In this document: piece after piece, positions 1-4,899 of the stretch
Numbering within the stretch: the first letter of the stretch is position 1
How the letters are laid out: the number at the start of each line of letters is the position of its first letter
Assembly: GCA_001399705.1 (NCBI GenBank)
Contig: LJCR01000207.1
Location: forward strand, 1-5,242
From: Kouleothrix aurantiaca
GTDB lineage: Bacteria; Chloroflexota; Chloroflexia; Chloroflexales; Roseiflexaceae
DNA: 5,242 bases
Reading direction: 5' to 3'
Position numbers and translations under genes: made by a program
The notes under the pieces: model-generated
The model's database searches: none
Told to the model about the DNA's origin: nothing
The model's input: only the letters and a program-made list of their open reading frames with translations

Positions 1-2
1 GC

Positions 3-236
3 GCAGTGGGTGAAAGCTACGGCGGCGAGTCGCGCGTGGCCGGCGTGAGCCTGCACGACACCGTCGAGGCGTTTTTGTTCTTCCGCAGCGCGTTTGCCCA
101 GCTTGCCATGCCGGTGCCGGGCATCGCCCAGCCCACCGACCTGGCCGAGGCGGCCGGGCTGCATGCGCGGCTCGATCGCTTTATGGACGCAATTCTGCTG
201 GGCGTGATTGCGGGTTTCGAGAAGCAGGGCGCATAA
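3..236 (+). CDS. 3' end of an upstream gene: C-terminal helical domain, possibly RsbRD_N-like (partial)
   Basis: An open frame runs in from the left edge and ends at TAA 234-236, giving about 78 visible residues; the true start lies outside the window. The visible part is predicted mostly helical: an amphipathic stretch (SLHDTVEAFLFFRSAFAQLA), a Pro/Gly linker, then LHARLDRFMDAILLGVIAGFE to the end. This pattern, with an FR-type motif in one helix and a closing LDxFMDxxLL helix, resembles the end of the RsbRD_N sensor domain of RsbT co-antagonist/stressosome-type or PucR-type regulators. That assignment is from memory of the pattern and is tentative. High G+C and codon use match the hem genes, so coding status is fairly secure. 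It is followed by 252 bp without a gene, so it is probably not co-transcribed tightly with hemA. Confidence 0.6.
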   Translation, partial: AVGESYGGESRVAGVSLHDTVEAFLFFRSAFAQLAMPVPGIAQPTDLAEAAGLHARLDRFMDAILLGVIAGFEKQGA

Positions 237-240
237 GCGC

Positions 241-254
241 AATGTTCAAACATT
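241..254. repeat. Perfect inverted repeat AATGTT-CA-AACATT
   Basis: Two 6-nt arms (241-246 and 249-254) are exact reverse complements around a 2-nt centre, starting 4 nt after the upstream stop codon. No T-run follows directly (TGGAAG comes next), so it is a poor intrinsic terminator. The compact symmetry would suit a dimeric repressor site, but no regulator is identifiable. It could also be chance in an AT-rich stretch. Confidence 0.45.
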
Positions 255-420
255 TGGAAGAAACGAACAGATTTCACATACTTTTTTAACAGCTATCGAT
301 CATACTCTGCTTGTGTAGCAACGATTCAATTTCACATTCGTCTTTGTTTCTGTGGTCTACACGTAGTGCAATTCCACGTGAGGTTTTAGGGCAGTGAAGG
401 GCTTCGTTGCGCATCGCAAT

Positions 421-452
421 CCCCAAACCCTAACCCCCAAACCCCTAAACCC
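421..452. repeat. C-rich telomere-like tandem tract, G-quadruplex motif on the minus strand
   Basis: Five C-runs at 421-424, 428-430, 434-438, 442-445 and 450-452 are separated by AAA, TAA, AAA and TAAA. It reads as degenerate heptamers (CCCCAAA, CCCTAAC, CCCCAAA, then CCCCTAAA). The minus strand therefore has five G-runs of 3-5 with loops of 3-4 nt, a textbook intramolecular G-quadruplex motif. It ends 36 nt before the hemA start, on the template strand for hemA. A short dyad TTGCG-CAT-CGCAA (407-411/415-419) sits just before it. Whether it has a regulatory role is unknown. Confidence 0.85.
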
Positions 453-477
453 TGCGCATTCACGCGCACTAGTACAT

Positions 478-483
478 AGGAAA
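478..483 (+). promoter_or_regulatory. Ribosome binding site supporting the GTG start of hemA
   Basis: AGGAAA lies 5 nt before GTG 489-491. It favours this GTG over the in-frame ATG at 540, which has no comparable upstream purine box and would remove the conserved N-terminal strand of the enzyme. Confidence 0.7.
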
Positions 484-488
484 TTGCT

Positions 489-1739
489 GTGGCTCAACTT
501 GTTATTATCGGAACACACCAGCGCATCTGCCCGGTGGCCATGCGCGAACAGCTCGCCTTCAGCGCCGAGGATTTGCAATCTGCGCTGGTCGGGCTGCGCG
601 ACTATGCCGCCGAGGGCTTTATCATCTCGACCTGCAATCGCGTCGAAATTGGCGGCCTGCTGCCCGACGATGTGGATGGCCCGGCGACGCTGGTGGGTTT
701 TCTGGCAAGCCGCCACAGCGTTCCCGCCGAACTGCTGACGCCGCACCTGTACCTTTTCACGGGCGAGGCCGCCGCGCAGCACCTGTTTCGGCTGGCCGCC
801 GGCCTCGACTCGATGGTGCTGGGCGAGGAGCAGATCCAGACGCAGCTGAAAAGCGCGCTGGCCGCCGCACAGCAGGCCGGCATGGCCGGGCAGATGATCA
901 GCCGATTGCTGCAGCACGCACTGGCGGTGGGCAAGCTGGTGCGCACCGAAACCGGCATCGCCCGCCAGCACCTGTCGGTGGTTTCGGTGGCGCTGGATAT
1001 TGCGCGCGAGCGGCTGGGCGAACTGGCCGGGCGGCGCGTGCTGGTGCTGGGTGCGGGCCGCATGGCCGAGCTGGCGCTCAAGCACTTGCGCGGCGAGCAC
1101 GCGACCGTCACGCTGGCGAACCGCTCGCCCGAGCGCGCAGCTGCGCTAACCGCCAGCTATGGCGCGGCAACGCTGCCCTTCGCGCAGATTGAGCAGGGGC
1201 TGGCCGACGCCGATGTGGTGCTGAGCTGCACGGCTGCGCCGAATTATGTTCTCACAGCCGACATGGCGGTGCGCGCAATGGCCGGCCGCGAAGGCGAGCT
1301 AATTCTGCTCGACCTTGCCGTGCCGCGCGATGTCGAGCCGCTGGCGGCAGCAGTGCCGGGCGTGCGCCTGTGGGATGTCGATAGCCTGCAAGCGATCTGC
1401 GACACCAACCGCGCCACACGCGCCGCCGAGGTGAATCACGCCGAGCAGCTTGTGGCGGGCGAGGTGGCGAAGTTCCAGCAGTGGTGGAACGAGCAGGGCG
1501 TGGTGCCAACCATCCGCGCCCTGCGCGGGCGCGCCGAAGCCATCCGCACCGCCGAGCTGCAGCGTACACTTTCACGCATGCCCAACCTGTCGGCGCAGGA
1601 GCAGGCCGCAATTGGCGCGCTGAGCGCCGCGATTGTCAACAAGCTGCTGCACCAGCCAATCGCCACGCTCAAGGACCACCGCGACGGCGAGCTGGTCAGC
1701 GCCGTGCACGAGCTGTTTCAGCTTGGCTGCGCGAAATAA
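489..1739 (+). CDS. hemA: Glutamyl-tRNA reductase
   Basis: This enzyme carries out the NADPH-dependent reduction of glutamyl-tRNA(Glu) to glutamate-1-semialdehyde, the first committed step of the C5 tetrapyrrole pathway. It is cytosolic, and in the family it works as a V-shaped dimer. The product is 416 aa, normal for the family. The catalytic domain (about 1-150) carries the nucleophilic cysteine in STCNRVE (Cys49), the HLFRLAAGLDSMVLGEEQI block (His98 to Ile116) and the first-strand motif GTHQRICPVAMRE. The NADPH Rossmann domain begins near 182 with VLVLGAGRMAE (Gly188, Gly190), followed by ANRS and DLAVPRDVEP. The C-terminal helical dimerisation domain (about 320-416) has VVPTIRALR and a NKLLHQP motif. 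GTG is chosen as start for its AGGAAA box and because the protein then begins at the conserved first strand. It is the first gene of the cluster, followed by a 183-bp repeat-rich gap. One variation: the N-terminal motif is GTHQRICPV, where many relatives have GxxHKTAPV. Confidence 0.97.
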   Translation: MAQLVIIGTHQRICPVAMREQLAFSAEDLQSALVGLRDYAAEGFIISTCNRVEIGGLLPDDVDGPATLVGFLASRHSVPAELLTPHLYLFTGEAAAQHLFRLAAGLDSMVLGEEQIQTQLKSALAAAQQAGMAGQMISRLLQHALAVGKLVRTETGIARQHLSVVSVALDIARERLGELAGRRVLVLGAGRMAELALKHLRGEHATVTLANRSPERAAALTASYGAATLPFAQIEQGLADADVVLSCTAAPNYVLTADMAVRAMAGREGELILLDLAVPRDVEPLAAAVPGVRLWDVDSLQAICDTNRATRAAEVNHAEQLVAGEVAKFQQWWNEQGVVPTIRALRGRAEAIRTAELQRTLSRMPNLSAQEQAAIGALSAAIVNKLLHQPIATLKDHRDGELVSAVHELFQLGCAK

Positions 1740-1749
1740 CGACCATGTT

Positions 1750-1848
1750 GCAGGTTGAAAGTTCGAAGGTTGCAGGTTTGAACGTTCGCAGGTTTGAAAG
1801 TTCGAAGGTTTCAGGCGCAGGTTCGCAGGTTTGAAATTTCGAAATTGC
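1750..1848. repeat. Degenerate 8-nt tandem array, consensus GMARGTTY
   Basis: Starting 11 nt after the hemA stop, about twelve units can be read: GCAGGTT, GAAAGTTC, GAAGGTT, GCAGGTTT, GAACGTTC, GCAGGTTT, GAAAGTTC, GAAGGTTT, a 5-nt remnant, GCAGGTTC, GCAGGTTT, GAAATTTC, GAAATTGC. The GCAGGTTTGAAAGTTCGAAGGTT composite is nearly repeated (1750-1771, one base shorter, and 1788-1810). Several units form small palindromes (TTCGAA at 1762, 1801 and 1838; GAACGTTC 1780-1787; GAAATTTC 1833-1840). It appears non-coding. The same GCAGGTT word recurs in the hemE-hemH gap. Confidence 0.85.
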
Positions 1849-1850
1849 GG

Positions 1851-1892
1851 GCTAACTGCCGACTGCATACCGCCAACTGCTAACTGCCGACT
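1851..1892. repeat. Six-unit 7-nt tandem array, consensus GCYRACT
   Basis: Six contiguous heptamers fill the stretch exactly: GCTAACT, GCCGACT, GCATACC, GCCAACT, GCTAACT, GCCGACT. Read as 14-mers, the first and third are identical and the middle one matches at 10 of 14 positions. It follows the 8-nt array after only 2 nt and ends 18 nt before the hemQ ribosome binding site. It resembles in form the short tandemly repeated repetitive (STRR) heptamers known from cyanobacteria; no function is evident from the sequence. Confidence 0.85.
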
Positions 1893-1910
1893 CATATCAC
1901 AAAGAGAAGC

Positions 1911-1916
1911 GAGGAA
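1911..1916 (+). promoter_or_regulatory. Ribosome binding site of hemQ
   Basis: GAGGAA lies 6 nt before ATG 1923-1925 and is the clearest Shine-Dalgarno sequence in the window. It fixes the hemQ start and suggests hemQ is translated independently of hemA. Confidence 0.75.
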
Positions 1917-1922
1917 CCCCCT

Positions 1923-2618
1923 ATGTCCAATCCTTCCGAAACCCCCGGCCAGCGCTATTTCGTGCAGTACACCGCCTTTCGCTCCGACCCGGCGTGGCGG
2001 CGGCTGCCGCACGGCGCGCGCGAAGACGGCCGCGAGTCGCTGGCCAGCGTGATCGAGGAGTACGCGCCCGACATCGCCACCTGGGCCTACAGCACGCTGG
2101 GCCTGAAAGTTGGCTGCGAGCTGCTCTTGTGGCGGCGCGGCACCGACCCGCTCGCCATGCAGGAGATGACTGCGCGGCTGCTGCAAAGCGGGCTGGGCGC
2201 CTACCTGACGATTGAGCACAATCTGTATGGCTTCACGCGCCCCTCGAACTACACCAAGCGCCCAACCACGCAGGAGCAGGCGATCGACCTGAACGACCGC
2301 CAGACCTACCTGACCGTGTATCCGTTCAGCAAGACCACCGAGTGGTATCTGATGAGCAAGGAAGCGCGCCAGGGCATGATGAACGAGCACATTCGCGTCG
2401 GCCACGAGTACGCCGACATTCGCCAGGTGCTGCTCTACTCCACTGGCCTCGACGACCAAGAGTTTGTGGTGGCCTACGAGATGGAAGACATGCCGCGCTT
2501 CAGCGAGCTGGTGACGGCGCTGCGCAACACCGAAGCGCGCCGCTACACCCTGCGCGATACGCCGATCATCACGGGTATTCACCGGCCGCTGCGCGAGTCG
2601 CTGGCGCTGCTTGGATAA
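1923..2618 (+). CDS. hemQ: Coproheme decarboxylase (chlorite-dismutase-family HemQ/ChdC)
   Basis: Proposed to convert Fe-coproporphyrin III (coproheme) to haem b by two peroxide-dependent oxidative decarboxylations, the last step of the coproporphyrin-dependent pathway. The 231-aa product fits the chlorite-dismutase fold family (about 230-250 aa). Visible landmarks: RYFVQYTAFR first strand (11-20); VYPFSK (132-137), whose Tyr133 and Lys137 match the reactive Tyr and the Lys of Firmicute HemQ; NEH with His156 as proximal haem ligand; YSTGLDD (172-178); and a GIHRPLRES tail. Counting back from STGLDD, the distal position held by catalytic Arg in true chlorite dismutases is Gln168 here, the residue Firmicute HemQ has. 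That and the haem-gene context favour HemQ over chlorite dismutase. The Tyr-to-His spacing is 23 residues, by my recollection about four fewer than in Firmicutes. Start is set by GAGGAA. It lies between hemA and hemE, each across a gap of about 155-185 bp. Confidence 0.9.
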   Translation: MSNPSETPGQRYFVQYTAFRSDPAWRRLPHGAREDGRESLASVIEEYAPDIATWAYSTLGLKVGCELLLWRRGTDPLAMQEMTARLLQSGLGAYLTIEHNLYGFTRPSNYTKRPTTQEQAIDLNDRQTYLTVYPFSKTTEWYLMSKEARQGMMNEHIRVGHEYADIRQVLLYSTGLDDQEFVVAYEMEDMPRFSELVTALRNTEARRYTLRDTPIITGIHRPLRESLALLG

Positions 2619-2637
2619 TCGCGAGCGAGCCCAAGGA

Positions 2638-2753
2638 GGGGCGAAGCATTCGCCCTTCCGGCCGAGCATGCGCACTTTTCATAGCAGTACGGGCGAAGCA
2701 TTCGCGTTGAAAGGTCTTCGCAGGGCAAAGCATTCTACGCGAATGCTTCGCCC
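2638..2753. repeat. Cluster of palindromic GGGCGAAGCATTCGC elements
   Basis: Four related copies occupy the hemQ-hemE gap. The first (2639-2655, GGGCGAAGCATTCGCCC) is a perfect 7-bp stem with a GCA loop. The second is at 2691-2706 (GGGCGAAGCATTCGCG). A degenerate half copy GGGCAAAGCATTC lies at 2723-2735, and an inverted copy GCGAATGCTTCGCCC at 2739-2753. Each full copy can fold on itself. The form is that of a small dispersed REP-like intergenic repeat; copy number in the genome cannot be judged from here. Confidence 0.85.
2723..2753 (+). other. Strong stem-loop just upstream of hemE
   Basis: GGGCAAAGCATTC (2723-2735) pairs with GAATGCTTCGCCC (2741-2753): 12 of 13 pairs, one A-C mismatch, loop TACGC. 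It ends 20 nt before the hemE ATG. There is no T-run after it (CCAACAA), so it is not a standard intrinsic terminator. It could shield transcript ends or modulate hemE translation, whose own ribosome binding site is weak (purine-rich ATAGATAGAG, very close to the ATG). Function is speculative. Confidence 0.6.
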
Positions 2754-2773
2754 CCAACAACATAGATAGAGAT

Positions 2774-3844
2774 ATGCCAGAGCTACACACATCCCGCTTT
2801 CTCCGCGCCTGCCGCCGCGAGCCGACCGACCGCACGCCCGTGTGGTTCATGCGCCAGGCCGGCCGCTACATGCCCGAGTACCGCGCCATTCGCGCGCGCC
2901 ACGGCTTTCTCGACATGGTGAAAACGCCCGAGCTGGCGGCCGAGATCACCATGCAGCCGGTGCAGGCGTTCGATATCGACGCCGCGATTATCTACGCCGA
3001 CATTCTGCCGCCGCTGGAGGGCATGGGCCTCCACCTGACCTACGAGCAGGGCGAGGGGCCGGTCATCCACAACCCGATCGCGAGCATGGCCGACATTGCC
3101 GCGCTCGCCCAGCCCGACCCGCGCGAAACCGTGGCCTACACGCTCGACGCAGTGCGGCTGGTGAAGCGCCAACTGGGCGAGCGCATGCCGCTGATTGGCT
3201 TTAGTGGCGCGCCATTCACGCTTGCCAGCTACGCGATCGAGGGCGGCGGCTCGCGGGAGTATCGCCGCACCAAGCAGCTGATGTACCGCGAGCCGGCGGC
3301 GTGGCACGCGCTCATGGGCAAGCGCGCGCGCCTGATCAGCGACTACGCGATTGCGCAGATCGAGGCCGGCGCCGACGCCATCCAGCTCTTCGACAGCTGG
3401 GCTGGCGCGCTTGCCCCCGCCGACTACGCCGCCTTTGTGCTGCCCTATGTCCAGCAGGTCATCGCCGCGATTCGCGAAAGCGCGGCAGGGGAACAAGGCA
3501 GCGCCTCCAATCCGCCGATCATCTATTTCGGCACGGGCCTGGGTGGCATGTATGGCCTGCTGCGCCAAAGCGGCGCGGATGTGATTGGGGTCGACTGGCG
3601 CAGCACGCTGGATGACGCCTGGGCGCAGCTTGGGCCGGGCTTCGCGGTGCAGGGCAACCTCGACCCACACACGCTCTTTGCGCCGTGGGAGCTGATCGAG
3701 CGCCGCGCCGCCGATGTGCTGGATCGCGCCGCTGGTCGCCCCGGCCACATCTTCAACCTGGGGCACGGCATTCTCACCGAAACGCCGGTCGAAAACGTTG
3801 CGCGGCTGGCCAACCTCGTGCACGAGTACTCATCGACGAGTTAG
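2774..3844 (+). CDS. hemE: Uroporphyrinogen III decarboxylase
   Basis: This enzyme removes the four acetate carboxyls of uroporphyrinogen III to give coproporphyrinogen III, without a cofactor; in the family it is a cytosolic TIM-barrel homodimer. The product is 356 aa, typical. The family signature [11 protein letters not shown] is at 22-32, with Arg27 and Arg31 in the positions that bind substrate carboxylates. YADILPP follows, with Asp76 matching the catalytic Asp (Asp86 in human UROD). [16 protein letters not shown] at 142-157 contains Tyr153, equivalent to human Tyr164. NLGHGI near the end supplies His331, equivalent to human His339. Where many homologues read GHGILPETP, this one has GHGILTETP (Thr335), a mild difference. 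The ATG start gives the usual short N-terminus [15 protein letters not shown]; only a weak purine-rich ribosome site precedes it, next to a strong stem-loop. It makes the precursor that CgoX, HemH and HemQ then process. Confidence 0.98.
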   Translation: MPELHTSRFLRACRREPTDRTPVWFMRQAGRYMPEYRAIRARHGFLDMVKTPELAAEITMQPVQAFDIDAAIIYADILPPLEGMGLHLTYEQGEGPVIHNPIASMADIAALAQPDPRETVAYTLDAVRLVKRQLGERMPLIGFSGAPFTLASYAIEGGGSREYRRTKQLMYREPAAWHALMGKRARLISDYAIAQIEAGADAIQLFDSWAGALAPADYAAFVLPYVQQVIAAIRESAAGEQGSASNPPIIYFGTGLGGMYGLLRQSGADVIGVDWRSTLDDAWAQLGPGFAVQGNLDPHTLFAPWELIERRAADVLDRAAGRPGHIFNLGHGILTETPVENVARLANLVHEYSSTS

Positions 3845-3905
3845 CAGGTCGCAGGTTGGCACGTTAGCGGGTCTCGCAACCTGTAAACCTGAAACCTGCA
3901 ACTGA
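3844..3905. repeat. Head-to-head short-repeat arrays GCAGGTT / AACCTGC between hemE and hemH
   Basis: The left half reads GCAGGTC, GCAGGTTG, GCACGTTA, GCGGGTCTC; the right half reads CAACCTG, TAAACCTG, AAACCTG, CAACTGA, that is, the same word in reverse complement. Arms can pair: CAGGTTG (3852-3858) with CAACCTG (3877-3883), and GCAGGT (3844-3849) with ACCTGC (3894-3899). The array begins on the last base of the hemE stop codon and covers nearly the whole gap up to a weak GACGGGA ribosome site (3904-3910). It belongs to the same word family as the octamers after hemA. Confidence 0.8.
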
Positions 3906-3917
3906 CGGGACAAAAAC

Positions 3918-4868
3918 ATGACACAAGAATCTCGCCCCACCGGCATTATGGTGATGGCCTACGGCACGCCTGAGACGCTTGAGGATGTCGAGCCGTACTA
4001 CACGCACATTCGCGGCGGGCGCAAGCCCTCGCCCGAGCAGCTCGACGACCTGATCTTCCGCTACCAGAAGGTCGGCGGGCAGACACCCTTGTACGAGCTG
4101 ACCAAGGGCGTGGCCGACGACCTGCGCGCGCGGCTCGATGCCGAGTTCCCCGGCCAGTACAAGGTCTACCCCGCCATGAAGCACTGGCACCCCTATATCG
4201 CCGAGGTCGTGCCGCAAATCGCCGCCGACGGCCTGCGCGACGTGGTCGGCGTGGTGTTGGCCCCGCACTACTCGCGCTACAGCCTTGAGGGCTACCGCAC
4301 CTACACCGAGAAGGCGCTCGCGCAGCTTCCCGAGCCGTTCCGCTTCCACTTCGTCGAGCACTGGCACGACCACCCGCTGTTCCGCGCGCTGATCGCCGAC
4401 CGCATTCGCACCGCGCTGGCGGAGTTCCCGCCCGAGGCGCAGGGCAAGGTCACGGTGCTGTTTAGCGCGCACAGCCTGCCCGAAAAAATCATTGCCCAGG
4501 GCGACCCGTATGTCGACCAGTTGCGCGAAAGCGCGGCCGCCATCGCCACCCTGCTTGGCCTGCCCGACCACCGCTTCTGCTTCCAGAGCGCCGCGCCCAC
4601 GCCCGAGCCCTGGCTCGGCCCGGATATTGTGGACTACCTGCAGGAGCTCTACGACGAAGGCGTGCGCTACGTGCTGAGCGTGCCGTTTGGCTTTGTGGCC
4701 GAGCATCTTGAGGTGCTGTGGGACATCGACACCGAGGCGCAGGCCAAGGCGCAGGAACTTGGCATGGTGCTCAAGCGCATCCGCATGCCCAACGCCGACC
4801 CCGAGTTCGTCGAGCTGATTCGCGCCGTGGCGCTCGAGAACGTACCGGCTGAGACGACCGACCACTGA
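3918..4868 (+). CDS. hemH: Ferrochelatase, Bacillus-type (coproporphyrin III ferrochelatase, CpfC)
   Basis: Inserts Fe2+ into a porphyrin, here most likely coproporphyrin III to give the coproheme used by HemQ. The 316-aa product matches the short monomeric Bacillus subtilis enzyme (310 aa). It starts with the same block, VMAYGTP (12-18) with Tyr15 in the Tyr13 position of B. subtilis, then YYTHIRGGRKPS. LAPHYSRYS (114-122) precedes the catalytic FSAHSLPEKI (His185, B. subtilis His183), and FGFVAEHLEVLWDID carries His263 and Glu265 (B. subtilis Glu264). PEPWLGPDI and MPNADPEF are further family blocks. There is a single Cys (221) and no C-terminal cysteine cluster, so no [2Fe-2S] centre, and no membrane anchor is visible. 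The coproporphyrin preference is inferred from these features and the neighbouring hemQ. The weak GACGGGA box supports this ATG. The final residues (ETTDH) come from a short tandem repeat running over the stop codon. Confidence 0.96.
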   Translation: MTQESRPTGIMVMAYGTPETLEDVEPYYTHIRGGRKPSPEQLDDLIFRYQKVGGQTPLYELTKGVADDLRARLDAEFPGQYKVYPAMKHWHPYIAEVVPQIAADGLRDVVGVVLAPHYSRYSLEGYRTYTEKALAQLPEPFRFHFVEHWHDHPLFRALIADRIRTALAEFPPEAQGKVTVLFSAHSLPEKIIAQGDPYVDQLRESAAAIATLLGLPDHRFCFQSAAPTPEPWLGPDIVDYLQELYDEGVRYVLSVPFGFVAEHLEVLWDIDTEAQAKAQELGMVLKRIRMPNADPEFVELIRAVALENVPAETTDH

Positions 4869-4880
4869 CCACCGACGACC
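4853..4880. repeat. Four-unit 7-nt repeat spanning the hemH stop codon
   Basis: Contiguous heptamers GACGACC, GACCACT, GACCACC and GACGACC; the first and last are identical. The hemH stop TGA (4866-4868) lies across the second and third units, so the repeat encodes the last residues of HemH and continues into the gap. Confidence 0.75.
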
Positions 4881-4899
4881 TATCTCGCCTGAGAAGCCG

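Larger units (their letters stand above)
237..488 (+). promoter_or_regulatory. Leader region upstream of hemA, probable site of the operon promoter
   Basis: This 252-bp gap has no convincing gene. Its first part (about 240-380) is visibly AT-richer than the flanking genes, as expected of a promoter region. It contains a T6 run (282-287), a TTCACA at 273-278 followed after 15 nt by TATCGAT (294-300) as a weak -35/-10-like pair, and a second TTCACA at 331-336. No strong consensus promoter is visible, so the exact start of transcription cannot be called. It also holds the palindrome, direct repeat and C-rich tract listed separately. As the only long gap ahead of four same-strand hem genes, it is the most likely place for the main promoter; this is inference from layout. 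Confidence 0.4.

Noticed and set aside
421..452. True telomere or replicon end
   Set aside because: The tract is only about 32 bp, degenerate, and lies inside continuous sequence between genes.
357..1100. Minus-strand open frame covering the hemA leader and 5' half
   Set aside because: Antisense to the catalytic domain of HemA; it merely extends through the C-rich tract, with no supporting motifs.
540..1739. Alternative ATG start for hemA at residue 18
   Set aside because: It would delete the conserved first strand and GTHQRICPVAMRE motif, and the GTG at 489 has the better ribosome site.
1750..1892. CRISPR array
   Set aside because: Units are 7-8 nt and contiguous, without unique spacers of about 30 nt, and no cas gene is present.
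1923..2618. Annotation as chlorite dismutase
   Set aside because: The distal catalytic Arg position holds Gln, the HemQ Tyr/Lys pair is present and the gene sits among haem synthesis genes.
1572..2675. Long open frame on the minus strand (367 codons) across the end of hemA and all of hemQ
   Set aside because: It is antisense to two clearly recognised proteins, its translation crosses the repeat arrays and shows no family motif; such frames are common opposite high-GC genes.
2723..2753. Rho-independent terminator after hemQ
   Set aside because: The stem is strong but no T-run follows it; it is better described as part of the palindromic repeat cluster.
2783..3823. Minus-strand open frame of 346 codons opposite hemE
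   Set aside because: Fully antisense to an unmistakable HemE and with a low-complexity Arg/Ala/His-rich translation.
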